Shown piece after piece: positions 45,935 through 58,103 of a DNA stretch of 64,000 nucleotides (its first letter is position 1; each line of letters begins with the position of its first letter). The DNA lies in contig CM065304.1 of NCBI GenBank assembly GCA_033032175.1, positions 8,432,001 through 8,496,000 of the forward strand, given 5' to 3'. This stretch comes from Saturnia japonica (taxonomy: Eukaryota; Arthropoda; Insecta; Lepidoptera; Saturniidae). Under the pieces are notes generated by a model, which worked only from the letters and a program-made list of their open reading frames with translations, did not search any database and was not told the origin of the DNA. The position numbers and the translations under genes are program-made.

Positions 45935-46457
45935 TTTGGACTATGGACAGAGTGGTGAATTTAACCTCAAATGCACGATCCACATAATTTACACAGTTCA
46001 ACTTACCACCTTAAAGACAAATTCCTACTGTTGAAATTGAATAAAAATTTGCACAATACACGTGATTGATTTGATGGTTTCCAATTGAAATGTTAGGAAT
46101 CGAATAACTTATTTTTTTTACTTTTTTTTCACAATTTCACAGTGAACACAATACCGGTTTGTCACATGAAATTAACTGAGCAGAGAACAATGAGTAGCTG
46201 TCAAACAATGTATCACGCACCGGCGCCATCTACTTAAAATATTGGTTTGTAGTACATGCTATGTATCAGAGATGGCGCTGTATGTGAAAAATGATTTTCC
46301 CGCTTTTCTGTTGAAATTTTTTCTGAATTTTCTTTGCTATAAACCTCACGGAGCCCGAGACCTTTCCAACGAATGCAAACCCGTGGAAATCGGTTCGTGC
46401 CTTCTGGAGTTATAGCGTCAGGAAGGAAAACCCGACTTATTTTTATATAGTAGAAGA

Positions 46458-46603
46458 TAATACAGTTGGAAGTGAAGGGATACGCAGAAGCTAGAGAGCC
46501 GTGTCGGAGAATAGAGTGGGGTAGTGGGGTATCTTAAGTGGATACTCATAAATGCCTTACTAGTTGGACTGAGTGGAAAGGTATATAAGGCGTAAGCGCA
46601 CAA
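46458..46603. other. short host flank of the Helitron
   Basis: Nothing recognised between the Helitron end and the SINE tandem. Confidence 0.3.
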
Positions 46604-46800
46604 GAAGCGACGGAATCAAGTTCGGTGAAGCTGTAAAAGCCGCAGTGGCTTCAGAGCTCCTAAGGCTAACAGTGTAGTCAGATCTAAAAAAAAAGGAGCG
46701 ACGGTTTAAGTCCGGTAAAGCTGTAAACGCTGTCAGAGGTTCCAGGGCCCCTAAGGTTAACAGTATAGTCATTCAGGGAAAAAAAGGAGCGACGGTGTCC
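46604..46800 (+). repeat. tandem tRNA-headed SINEs, two units plus a stub
   Basis: GCGACGG starts recur at about 46605, 46698 and 46789. Each of the first two units has TTCGGTGAAGCTGTAAA or TCCGGTAAAGCTGTAAA, a CTAAGG(C/T)TAACAGT block and an A-run. The third stops after a few bases. Same family as 19735-19842. Confidence 0.7.
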
Positions 46801-47399
46801 TCCCGATCATAACATGGAGTTGCGTCACATAGAATCTACATCTAGTTACTTATTCGTAGTAGTAAGGACATATATCATCTAAGATAAGAAGTGGGATAAT
46901 CACGACGTCCTTGATCACTCATGCCTGGAAAGACCAAAATGTCTTGCCCACTGGCGAGTTCTATAGTTACTGAAGGTGAAACTCTGTGATGGTTATTTTT
47001 AAGTGTAGTTAGAATCTTATCATTTTGTATTAGGAATTGTTGAGACTTGTGACACTATTTTACGATAACTAAAGCAATAATTTTATGGTCAGGTTAATCG
47101 AACGCTTTATTTATTTAATTATTTATTGCACATAAGTGTTCAATTGGAGGACTTAATACTAAGCAAGGAGCAAGCGAAAGGTATAAGCAAAGGTGTGCAT
47201 AATATTTATTTTAAAAAAACTGTAGCCGATATTCAAATGCTCTAAGTAGAACTTACGTAGCGAATATATGAAGGAATCCCAAGAGAAGAATATTATGGAA
47301 GACCTCGCATGAGGATGTATGAGATGCGAAGTAGCTGGTGTTTCTGAAGCATCTGGTAATGTGGACCGGCTGCCGACATGCGTGTGTGACTCAACGAGG
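46801..47399. other. unassigned stretch
   Basis: No supportable feature. Confidence 0.3.
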
Positions 47400-47518
47400 T
47401 GACGACTGCTCCGGCAGGCAGGTCGCGTTGGCGACTGCTTCAGCAGGTAGGTTGCGCTGGCGACGGCTGCTGATGGCAGGTTGCGTTGGCGACTGCTTCG
47501 GGTGGCAGGTAGAGTTGG
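47400..47518. repeat. GC-rich minisatellite, ~30-bp unit, about 3.5 copies
   Basis: Units built on GGCAGGTTGCGTTGGCGACT and then GCTTC recur at about 47418, 47443, 47475 and 47504. The open frames across it are composition artefacts. Confidence 0.75.
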
Positions 47519-47660
47519 TTTTATTCTGACATAGGTACGTATTTTCAATTGTGAGTCAAGATTATGTTTTTGGTAATAGATTCATTTTTCTTAAACTATA
47601 AAGGTGGCATACAAACATACGGCCCGCCTATTAGGCTGCGATCTTCTCCTATTATATTTA

Positions 47661-47853
47661 AATACCTGGACAACCGAGCTGTGCTCAGTGTCTTATATTT
47701 AAAAAAAAGAAAAACACCTATCTAGGTAAACTTGGAATTTCTACATTATCTAAATACAAAGTTCTTTCCAAATCGTTGGAGCACTTTACGAGAAACCAAT
47801 TACACATATATATACAAGAATTGATCACTTAATATAATAAGATATCTATCTCT
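47661..47853 (+). repeat. CTCGGT-family interspersed repeat, copy 2
   Basis: ACCGAGCTGTGCTCAGT, TATCTAGGTAAACTTGGAAT, AATCGTTGGAGCACTTTACG and AATTGATCACTTAATATAAT, parallel to 8770-8952. Confidence 0.7.
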
Positions 47854-48040
47854 TGTTAAAAAACATGTTGAAAAATGGTATTCTTAATGAAAAATATTCC
47901 ACTAAAATGTAAAAGGTCTGGGTGTTAAAATATCTATATATATGTATGTATATCAGTTGTTTAGTTACTTTAATACAAGCTTTGCTTAGTTTAGAATTAA
48001 ATGGCCGTGTGTGAAATTATGTCTTTTGTATTTATTTACT

Positions 48041-49690
48041 AGCTGGTACCCGCGACTTCACCTGCGTATTATTGGATATACACAGATTGATCTCAAAACG
48101 CGACAAACCAAAAGAAAACCATAGATGGTAAAATGGGCGCGTGCGTCTGCCCACAACAAATGTGCTACGTCAACCGATACAGAGCGGGACCGCGCACCGA
48201 GAGCGCGAACGCGACGGAAACGATTCCCTCGTACTCTGTATAACCGACGGCGGATAACACGCTACGGTAACCAGCTGTCTGGAAATCAGTGCGTGCGAGC
48301 CCCTCTCACTACGTGCGACCGACCCTGCTTACACCCGAAACTACTAGGCGTGAAGAGGGAGAAACATTAAGGTACACACGCAGTGAGGTGCCTGCTGGTA
48401 GGCGCGGCGATGACGTAGCACGGAGCGGAATGGACTGGGTCGCTGGCGGGTTGAACACTTGTGAAAATGCAAATGACACACAGGTACCACAATAAAATTC
48501 GCTGTATTCTTCAAGACACAATACAATTTGTTGGTACTATCTTCTGGGTACTGTTTCTTCCAGTTTTGTTTCTTGAGTCTTGAGTCTTCAGCTTGTGGCA
48601 CCCGTGTGTGCCGGTTGGCCCCGGTAGCGCGCCTTTTATATCATTTGCCGTAGAGCGAGACGGACGATGGCGTCTCTATCCGTACTGCTCTTTACCAAAT
48701 ATGGGCATGCCCGCTAACCGCGGGGTAGCTTCGTGGTTGCACTATTGCTATCTCTATCTACATTATTATTATTACTTGTATGCAAAATACAATTAATCGT
48801 TAATATCTCTAATTACAATTATTCAATTACTATAAAAACTATTTCACATTAATGTAGACACAAATACCTATCCAAAAACACTAACTTTAATATTATAGGT
48901 TAATAAACATGGTAGATACAAAGCGTTAAACATTGCAACTTTAAAACAGCATGAAACTTGTTATATACACACTATTTGGCGTTACAAACATTATAAAACA
49001 TATATAGAAGGCTAATTTACCTATATAACACAAAACATTACATACAACTTCTATATAATATGGATTATTTACGATACACGAGTTTAATACTTTTAAGCGA
49101 CTATTTCTATTAAATTACAAACATTTTCATAACTTATATACTGTTCTTATATACCTACACGCTATAGTATTACATTCGAAACATTAGAAACACTAGATCT
49201 ATGATTGTTTGTATAAATTATTCATCCCTACAACTTATATTTACAATTGCTATTTTCGTATCATTACGCTTAGGCCTATGCGTCGCTAACAGATGGGTTT
49301 GTCACTATGTGTTTGGTGGACGCAATCCCTACGACCCCGCTATATTGCATATGCTATATGCATGTGTATATGCAGTATACACCGTCTGATTTCGGAACAT
49401 AAACAAAAATAATTATAAATGGGTTTATTACTATGTGTATGGTCTTCGCGATCCATACGACCTCTTTATATTACTGCATATGCACCTCCTGATTTGATAA
49501 TACGACAAACCAATAAAATCATAGATGGTTTTTCATTATGTGTATGGTGGTCGCGAATCCCAACCACCCCGCTACACACATACACATACATACGCTGCAT
49601 ATACACTGGCTGATCTCGGAACACGATAAACCAAAGAAAATCATAGATGGGTTTATCATTGTGTGTGGTAATGTAATTATATGGCAATAT
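48041..49690 (-). mobile_element. Helitron remnant with internal minisatellite, interrupted
   Basis: On the minus strand the 3' end reads GCAGGTGAAGTCGCGGGTAC and then CAGCTAG before T (48041 side). Units containing AAAATCATAGATGGGTTT and YATGTGTATGGTGGTCGCGA occur at about 49283-49680 in roughly 125-bp steps. One more partial unit (ACCATAGATGG) lies at 48118-48128, just before a block of about 1.15 kb that does not belong to the repeat. The 5' end was not located. Confidence 0.5.
48130..49282 (-). other. insert in the Helitron remnant with a TATA box
   Basis: The right half (48800-49280) is AT-rich and the left half (48130-48760) GC-rich. On the minus strand GATATAAAAGGCGCGC at about 48627-48642 is a strong TATA box. 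The CpG-rich tract downstream of it (to 48130) has short frames but no family match. A solo LTR or a displaced promoter are both possible; I could not find TG...CA ends or a target duplication. Confidence 0.35.
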
Positions 49691-50639
49691 GAATCCAACA
49701 CATTAACCTTTCCAAAAAAACTTTAAAAAAATATTAAAATCACTCTTATTGTACCAGCTTGCGAGAAGGTTTTATGAAAAACGTGAAACCCCTTTTATTT
49801 CCTACTAAAAGCATAAATATGAATTTATACCTCCTTAATTAAGACAATATGGGTTCTTCATAAGAACATTCATTCCATTCATAAAGTTTACATATTAAGG
49901 TAGCCTATGTCCTTCTCCATGGTCTAATGTATCTCTTTACCTACATTCATTATAATTGGTTTGAAGTATGTCAAAAAGTCAGAAGGTTGCATGTTCATAT
50001 TAAGTCGGGGTCACCGGTCACCACATGTGAAATAACACAATGAAAGAATTCACTCGTAGCAAAACTGTATAATCCAGATGGTTTACAATAGGTAGGTATG
50101 TCAATATCAATAAATAAACAAATAGATATCTATTGCCATCCCACTGACACACTAACATAACGCTATAGAGATTCTATCGAGACACTAATGAAATTTTAGC
50201 AGAATACCTAATTTGTTACAATGTCAATATAATATCAGTAAAGTGTCGATATAACGACGTTAGTGCTATTTTTTCTGTGAAATCTTCAATAAATCTTATA
50301 AGATTACGTAAAAAAACATATTTTTAAAGTGAAAACTTCTTTAGCCGCGTTGAGAGATTTTTGGTAGGCGAAAAGCTTATTAGTTCACGTGACCTTCGCG
50401 CGTCACCGATGAGCTTGACATGCTCGTGACGTATTTCGCTTGCGTCAAACTAGCGACGCGTAGTATAGTGGCCTGCGTACATTGTATACGCATATATACA
50501 CTAATACATTGTATATACTCGACAGTATCATATCTGTGTTTCACTTTTTGAATGGGTAAAATCTTATGATTTCGAGTCACCAACATGCTCTGCAATAACT
50601 CAGACTATGATTAATAAAAAAATTCAAAATTGAGTGTTC
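49691..50639. other. unassigned stretch
   Basis: 50380-50480 is richer in CpG (ACGTGACCTTCGCGCGTCAC) than its flanks. No gene recognised. Confidence 0.3.
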
Positions 50640-50870
50640 ACGGCACTCAGCAAGACGAGAAGAAGCACTATGAACCAAGGGGATTTCTGAGTGGTAGCTC
50701 AGAGGTGGAAAACAACTGTGAGGCAAACCGCCCGCCCCGATAGTCCGACAAAATAGCGAGGGTAACAGGTACCTACACTCTGGATGAGAGCCGCGTAAGA
50801 TCGAGAAGATAGGCGAGAGGCTTTTACTCAGCAGTGGGCAAATGTGGACTAAAATGGATGGAATAGTGGC
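50640..50870 (+). repeat. LINE 3' tail-like fragment
   Basis: GGCGAGAGGCTTTTACTCAG, then CAGTGGGCAAATGTGGAC, a segment typical of the 3' end of lepidopteran LINEs (the CAGCAGTGGG-type block). Highly decayed. Confidence 0.45.
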
Positions 50871-51458
50871 GAACATCTAGAAATAAGGATGTAGTGACGA
50901 TCACCGTTGTATAAATCTACCGAGACGAATATCATGTAGTTAAATATAAAATAGGCTGATCCCGAAATAACAGGGAACTTTGCGAATAAATATTTACTAT
51001 TCGAGCTTTTTATCTGTTCCTTCTTCTGAGTAGTTTCATTATTGGCAAAGTGGTCGTGGTAGTAAATTTTTGTGAGAGGCTGTTGATATTTAACCTTGGG
51101 TCTCAATCAGTTGTCAGTAGCGCACTCATGCAAGACCTCTCAGAGCAAATTCAATCTGATCTGCCCATCCCATAAGTTGGGTACCTACCCATTTCCTTTT
51201 TCCTACATTGCAAAAGCATTTCTTTAGTGGTCACGAACCAACAAGACTCGAGAGCTTTATTTCTCTACTATGCATAAACATTTTTTCGGTTGTTGTCCAG
51301 TAAGATTGCAAGTGTAAGGTTAGCCTGGGTATCTGAAATGCTACTCGATACCTGTTAAGTCTATTATTAAATATGTTAAAGGATGAAGTATATTCATAAT
51401 AAAATAAGTCATAATAATATTAAATGAAATATTTTTAATTTATTGTTATAATTGATTT
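50871..51458. other. unassigned stretch
   Basis: Nothing supportable. Confidence 0.3.
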
Positions 51459-51636
51459 TATATTATTATATTAAGTGAGCAATTTCTGTGTATATATGTA
51501 ATCTGTTTCTCGGAAACGGCTCTAACGATTTCGATGAAACTTTGTATTTAGATGTTTTACATTCCAAGTTTACCTAGATAGGTATTTTTCTTTTGTTGTT
51601 TAAAAGACACCGAGCAATGCTCGGTCGACCAGATAT
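51459..51636 (-). repeat. CTCGGT-family interspersed repeat, copy 3
   Basis: Plus-strand ACCGAGCAATGCTCGGT hairpin at 51610-51626, with TACCTAGATAGG and GGCTCTAACGATTTCGATGA before it. This is the inverse of 8770-8952. Confidence 0.7.
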
Positions 51637-52172
51637 TAATGATGATAACATGGCGGCATAAAAAAGATGAATCACAAAGGACATTATATATATATTAAAA
51701 TGTAAATATTAAGAAATGAACACTGCTGTCTCAAAATCAAGAATCATTTCGGATTTTCATTCGGGTAGATTTATGGAAAAAATGTAACAGTTACTAACAA
51801 TTTCGTTTTTCATTCGTACATTAGGTAGGTACGAGGCCTTTGATGGTATAGCATACTAGACCGCAAACACATTACAGCTGCGTCGATGACAGGTTGTTGC
51901 TTACTAAATAAATATTCTTTGATATCTCTTAAATAAATTTAATACTGATGAATAGAGTTTTGCAAACAAGGAAGCATAATACTTGTCAAGCTCTTCATTG
52001 CTGCTTTATAGTACTTTGTAAATAAACTAGACTGGGATACCTTGGAACATTTCAAGATTAATTTACATTAATGGCGTCTACCTGCCACTGCATTTTTTTT
52101 TCTATTTTTTTTTAGGTTTAGCGTTTGGTCAGAATCTCACCTGATGTTAAGTGATATATTGTACCTATTATA
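51637..52172. other. unassigned stretch
   Basis: Nothing supportable up to the TA target site at 52171-52172. Confidence 0.3.
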
Positions 52173-53461
52173 TTAAGTCCTTACATATGAAATTAATGTT
52201 TTGTCGTACTGACCATTTTGATCTTAAATATCTCCTCTTTGGTTAAGAATTCCAAATTCAAATTTATAAATTCATTTAGTTGGTACATTTGAGTTTTGAA
52301 AACAGTCATTCATTTGTTTTTTCCTCATTATTTTTTTTCTTCGGTGTCACTTATTACCGCACAATGGAAAACATGAAATATCGGTATATTTACGAGTACG
52401 AGTTTTACCGTGGCACCAGTGCTGCAGAAACAGCTCGAAGGATTAAAGATGTGTATGGCGCTGGTGTCGCATAAGAAAGCACGGTACATTTTTGCTTTCA
52501 ACGTTTTCGTTCTGGAAATTTCGACCTTCAGAACGAACCCCGTGGACGGCCGGAGACCAAAGTGGAAAATGAAGAATTAAAGGCTATTTGTGGAAGCGGA
52601 TCCACCACAAAGCACTTCGGAAATAGCTGCAGGCTTCGGGGTAAGTGATAAAACTGTATTAATCCACTTGAAGCAAATCGGGAAAGTAAAAAAACTTGAA
52701 CGATGGGTACCTCATGAATTGAGTGAATCGAACTTGCAAACACGCGTCAACTGCTGTGTTACTTTGTTCAACCGAAACAATAATGAAGGGATTTTAAATC
52801 GAATCATTACTTGTGATAAAAAGTGGATACTGTACGATAATCGGAAACGCTCGTCGCAATAGTTAAACCCTGGAGACCCAGCCAAATCCTGCCCTAATCG
52901 AAAATTGACTCAGAAAAAGTTACTTGTGAGTGTTTGGTGGACTAGAGCCGGTGTCGTTCACTACAGCTTTATAAAATCTGGCCAAACGATTACGGCAGAT
53001 ATCTATTGTCAGCAACTGCAAACCATGAAGGAAGAACTAGCTGCTAAATAACCGAGACTGGTCAATCACTCTAGGCCACTGCTGCTTCACGACAACGCAA
53101 GACCACACACTGCACAATAAACAACCACTAAGTTATATATGAGCTACAATTGCAATGTCTGCGACATCCACCATATTCCCCGGACCTTGCTCCAACAGAT
53201 TACCATTTTTTCCGGAATTTGGACAACTTCTTACAACGAAAAAATTCAATTCCGATGCGGCAGTCCAAACCGCCTTCAAAGAGTATATTAATTCTCGCCC
53301 CCATGGTTTTTTTAGTAAAGGGAGCAATGAACTACCTATGAGATGACAAAAGTGCATAGATAACAACGGTACACACTTTCATTAATTAAATATATTTCAC
53401 AAGAAAAAAAAAGACTATATTCCTCCCGTACAAAACGCTAATTTCATATGTAAGGACCTAA
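52173..53461 (+). mobile_element. mariner (cecropia-type), copy 2, ends intact, gene broken
   Basis: Terminal inverted repeats of 32 bp (52173-52204; 53430-53461) differ at three positions. TA flanks are at 52171-52172 and 53462-53463. Length 1289 bp, the usual size for mariner. Confidence 0.93.
52363..53370 (+). pseudogene. mariner transposase (DD34D), several lesions
   Basis: Starts MENMKYRYIYEYEFYRGTSA. The N-terminal helix-turn-helix region breaks at about 52472 (stop/frameshift). The middle part 52590-52862 reads IHLKQIGKVKKLERWVPHEL and TCDKKWILYDNRKRS (first Asp), then hits a TAG at 52861-52863 where mariners normally have the Trp of the QWL motif. Later pieces keep LLHDNARPHTA (second Asp) and the DYHFF block (third Asp), in shifted frames. 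The signature YSPDLAPTDYHFF places it in the cecropia-like mariners. It is the better-preserved relative of the copy at 12928-14091. Confidence 0.88.
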
Positions 53462-53631
53462 TATTAACTAACACTTGTACAGTTGTAAAGATAAAGATAA
53501 ACCCAATCGAGTTTATTACCGGTTCTTCTTGATGTCTGGGACGATTTCCGAAGCGGCAGTAGTGTTTTGACGTTCATAAGTGCCTTCTTAGGGTCTAAAT
53601 TGATTGATTTAAAACTTCAATATCCGTAACC

Positions 53632-53659
<28 letters not shown>
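53632..53659. repeat. (TA)n microsatellite
   Basis: Uninterrupted TA run. Confidence 0.95.
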
Positions 53660-53662
<3 letters not shown>

Positions 53663-56600
53663 GACCATTATTCAAACACAGTATTATCTCCAGCATTTCT
53701 TTATTTGATTGAATAATACAAACACGAAATCACTTTAAACTATAATAATAAGTTGTATTCATAACTATGACTGAATTAACTACAGAAGTAATAAATTTTA
53801 CTAAAAAATTGTTTTCATTTTAACATGTTAAAAGGCTCTGTTAGATTATTGTGCTCCACGAATTTTATCCAAAAACGTTCAGGTTAATATGACATTCGTA
53901 GAACTTTCAATTTGTGTAACAGAACCAATTCGATATTTTAAAGTGATGCAGAATTTTATTATATTGTGCTTTAATTAATTAAGTGAAAATGTAATTTTTC
54001 ATACGAGTTATAAACATTTAAGAGTTACCACGCTTGGAAATATAAAAAAAGCATCATGCTATACAATTATAGAAATGTAAGGAAAAAAAAAATAAAGAAT
54101 GTTATATTTTTCCTTATACATTATTATAACTAATCAAATTATAACAGAATTACTAATGCAAAAATTAGTATTTTCCCGAATGGCTCCTTTATCTGTGGCC
54201 ATTAAATAAATAAATTAATAATAAAGTTAATAAAACTGAATAGTGCTGTGATGAAGAAAAAAAAGAAAACGATTTAAACTCGTAAATATTATGCATAAAT
54301 AAATGAATTAGGTAACCCTTTTTGAGTACATACTGCAATCGTTAATTACGTTCGTTGTATGTGTTATTGTTATTTATTAAAAACTAGTCTTCTTTATTTA
54401 GATAAAGACAAAACCGCTATTATTAGAGTGGGTTATCTTTGTTTCAAGGCTATTATGAGGAAAATAAATTCCATCACAGCTATTTTACAATAATTTTAAA
54501 CGTTTTTTTAACATTATATGCCGTAAAACATTTAAAACTATTTATCGTGATAGCGTTTCTTTAGGTACACTGTATTTTTTCTTTAACAAATTAGAACCTT
54601 TAAATTGGAAAATTTAATGTTAGATGCAGAGAGTACGCAAACGGTCTCGTTTGGACTTTTTACCGTCCAACTCAAAATACTAAATTAATTATTCACTAAA
54701 TCATTGTTTGCGTTGATCTGTACACTGCATTATACCCACTCTAATTATTATCACTTGTAATCGTTATTAATGTTTATGACTTACAAGAAATAAAACAAAC
54801 ACGGAAATTTAATTGTATAAAAAATTAATATAAAACTATGTATACTCTTTGAAAATAAAATAAAAATAAGTACAAATAAATTAATTATTATAATTATGTA
54901 TATAAAAAAAAAAATTGGTAATACTAAACATCCTAAAATTCTTCGTCAGGCAAGCTAGATTCTCTTTTATTTCATGTTGCATAGACTGGTCCGACAGACG
55001 GCAACGTATGTTTTAAACCGCTATGATAAGTATAAAGGTATATATATCAAACAGTCCACGAAATTTATAGTTCATTTAGCTTCATTGAGGCAGAGGAGTC
55101 TGTACGGACCATAAAATATGGGGATAATCCTGTCTTGTCACTGATGCCTACTTGATGTTTTGTTTTCATAGAATATCAATAGAAAAAAAAAATCATATAA
55201 TCAAATAATTTTTCCTTTCACCAACCAAAGTTTAAAATTAAGTTAATCAAGTGATTCACGACGAATATGATGTATTTATTGATAGACGAGGAAGACAAAA
55301 CATCGCAACCAACATTTTTTTCGGCAACATTGCTAATTGAAAGAGTACGGATGTGTATAAATTTATGGTAATTTTTAAAATTATAGAAATTGTTGAAGAG
55401 GCCATTCAAATTAAGTTTAATAAGAATAAACTCAGAAATATTTTATAATCACTTCTTTATTTAATCTAACTTGTTTCAAGTAAGATCGGCGCGTCAAAAA
55501 TTAATTTGGTATTTTATAGTAGAATATTCTACAAAAATTATCGTTACAAATCGCTTTAGCTCTGCTTATGACACTGATTTTTTATAATGCCCGTGTTTAG
55601 CACATTGTATGCAGCAAAATAATAGCTCTTTTTCAACTTTGCATCATCTTAACACCTACAAATTAGCAAAACAACGTAAGCTTAGCTAAATTTACATCAC
55701 TACGTAGATTTATTTTGACTAGGACTAACAGCGGACACTGATTGTAAGAACCTGATATATCAATCTAAAACCGGAATTCTACTGCAATGTCAGAAAAAGC
55801 CTTTTGCAATGGTCACTTGTAAATAAAAATTGTAACATCGAAGTTTTTGGTATTGCTATTAAAATCTCTCAGTTATTATTATTGGACTTTATTGAAGTTT
55901 GTAAAAATAATAAATCATAAATTAACCCTAAAATTTTACTCACAACCAGCGCCCACTATAATGATTACCTAACTATATATTTTATAACATAGCGCTAATA
56001 TAATGAGAATTGAATATGAAATAAAATTAAAATGATAAATTTCATGAATCTTAAAGAAAAAAAAATCACTTATTGAACGAAAATTCATTTCTGTAAAGCA
56101 AACTGTTCAAAATCAGGAAGTAAATATATTTAAATACGGAGTCTATTTATTGATATATTTTAATAATTTCTTATTCATAAATTATATTAACCGTCTTAAT
56201 AATACAATCAATTTCTTGGTCATTTTACGAAAATAAATAAACTAAAATTAAAGTAAAACATAAAAATATGATAAGACTTTTGAACTTAAATTAAATTATT
56301 TTTGCACCATAACTTATTTTTAAACGAGATACAGAATCAATTCAAGTTAAAATCGAGTAATTGAAACATACATTGGTATGAAAAGCAATATAAAATATAC
56401 ATACTACATAAATTCATTAAATTATTCGTCATTTATTAAAAAATAATACAAATCCCGAAAGATTTCTTTATAGCACAAGTGTTACTACATAACGTAAAAA
56501 AAAAGGTCAAAGGTTAAAAACTATAAAATAAAGTTAAAGAAATAAAATTGTGATGCAGATGACAACCACAGCCCTAAAGGTTTCAAAGTCACCAACCTTC

Positions 56601-57981
56601 ACATCTCGCACGCGAGATATAAAATGTGATAATTTTTATAAAAACTATCATATACATATTTTATTTACTAAACACTAATAAACTGAATTATTTGGTGGTT
56701 ACATCTTGTACATTAACTCTAAATGAGATTAAGCATGCCTCGAATTTGGCGGAGAAATAACTGATCACGTAGAAAAATATGATGTCGTGAACAGAATTCG
56801 AATGAGCGCCATAACATAAGTTTATAGGCAATAAATTAAGCACTACAAATGTTATATAGTTATATAGTTTTTTTTTTTATAAGTCCATGCCCTGCCGTGC
56901 GCTTCTGTAACAAGTTTACTCTGGAATGTCGTTTCGAAATTCGACCGCGATTATGAGAACAAAATACTATTTCTAGAGTACACGATACAATATTTTTGAG
57001 TTTAAACGTGTACTTAGAAATCGATCAATTCAATGTGAATAGGTGAAAAATCAATTTCAAAGGATCAACATTTTTTTTTACTTTTCATTACAAATCAATT
57101 TCTATATTGCGAAATGCAAACACTAAGTATTAGATTTAAAATACAGATCTTTTAATTCATCGTAGATATCCTTTAAAATACGTCAATCTTTAAGGGTGTA
57201 TATATTATTACGTTAAAAGTACTATTAAAAATCACTGAATAATGATATCATAACTTATATGATCTTCTAAACCCTCCTAAGTATTTTCCGATAGTATTTC
57301 TAACGTCATTAAACTACAGAATTGAAAATTGATATACACACCCTTAAATACCGATGGCCTATTCACAAAATTTATTAAGGCTAGCACACATTGAGACAAA
57401 TAGCAATAGTGAAGATAAACTTTACATATTTTTACCATAACTAAAGTGATATTTGATCATTAGAAAATATTATAGCGGATCATTAATAGATGAATTAAGT
57501 GCTCGAATGTAAATATAACGAAAAAACTGCATACACGTTATGCGATATGTATCAGAGAACATGTATGTTACAGCAGCATCGTACATATAGCACCATTTTT
57601 ATTCCTCTTTATTACTATTTCAATATTGAATATCGTTGTCAACATGGCAGCTTCATAAGTTAACATCAAATCGACAACAACGATTATAACAATGCTATAT
57701 TCTTCGATATATTTGTATATATGTCTATATTATTTCACATGACTAGTAATATTAATTGCACTTCACTGTTCATATTCGAGCCACCTGTAAACAACATTTT
57801 TAACGTTATTGTCATTATCCATATTTTGCTAATGATAAAATGTAAGTGTAGTATCGTTTGTCTGAATGTGTGCGATCCTTAAGCGCCCGACTCAAACGTT
57901 GAAGAGCGTCGCGGGTTTTGTCGACGTACAAACGTAAACGTAGTCAGACTCTGAGTCGTCACGCGCACGGCTGGCCTTACG
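53660..57981 (-). other. AT-rich region left of syd, possibly in part its 3' UTR
   Basis: 4.3 kb with no element end, no coding family and few repeats. It begins right after the syd stop codon at 57982, so the part near 57600-57981 is probably 3' UTR. A minus-strand AATAAA (plus TTTATT, 57608-57613) is a possible poly(A) signal. How far the transcript extends cannot be read from sequence alone. Confidence 0.4.
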
Positions 57982-58103
57982 TTAGGCTGTTGCCACCTGC
58001 CATACTATCAAATGACTCTTAGTTGCCCTCTCCACCAGCGAACTGTGACCACTGGACGAGCCGTCCTCAGCAACCACTACACTGTCTTCTAATTCAGAGT
58101 CGG
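57982..58103 (-). CDS. syd: syd/JIP3 alternative last exon, distal form
   Basis: Acceptor CTCCACAG|CCG at 58103. Together with the single G left over from the exon at 60846-61085, the first two bases complete a codon. The frame then gives 39 residues to TAA at 57982-57984: an acidic/Ser-rich linker (DSELEDSVVVAEDGSSSGHS, then SLVERATK) and the closing motif SHLIVWQVATA. JIP3/JIP4 proteins end in this SHLIVWQ block after IDFR-G, so the assignment is firm. The stop is followed leftward by AT-rich DNA, probably 3' UTR. A second exon encoding the same closing motif lies 1.04 kb nearer to the upstream exon (59144-59214). Confidence 0.85.

Larger units (their letters stand above)
30749..46457 (-). 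mobile_element. autonomous-type Helitron, helicase-bearing, broken by nested insertions
   Basis: Minus strand. The 5' end reads TCTTCTACTATATAAAAATA (46457 downward) after A. The 3' end has a GGCGAA/TTCGCC hairpin (30758-30781), then GGGTTTGCTAG before T (30749-30752). These are the TC...hairpin-CTRR ends of Helitrons inserted between A and T. Coding remnants are an N-terminal region and a PIF1-type helicase. The catalytic Rep (HUH) domain is absent. Without the retrovirus inside it, the element would be about 3.1 kb. Confidence 0.88.

Noticed and set aside
47159..47548. 129-residue minus-strand frame
   Set aside because: Its repetitive half is the ~30-bp minisatellite; no domain.
48125..48601. 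Overlapping short frames as host genes
   Set aside because: CpG-rich DNA without stops in any frame for short distances; no domain and no splice evidence.
49201..49726. Short tandem open frames as a small-protein family
   Set aside because: They arise from a non-coding ~125-bp minisatellite and differ in frame between units.
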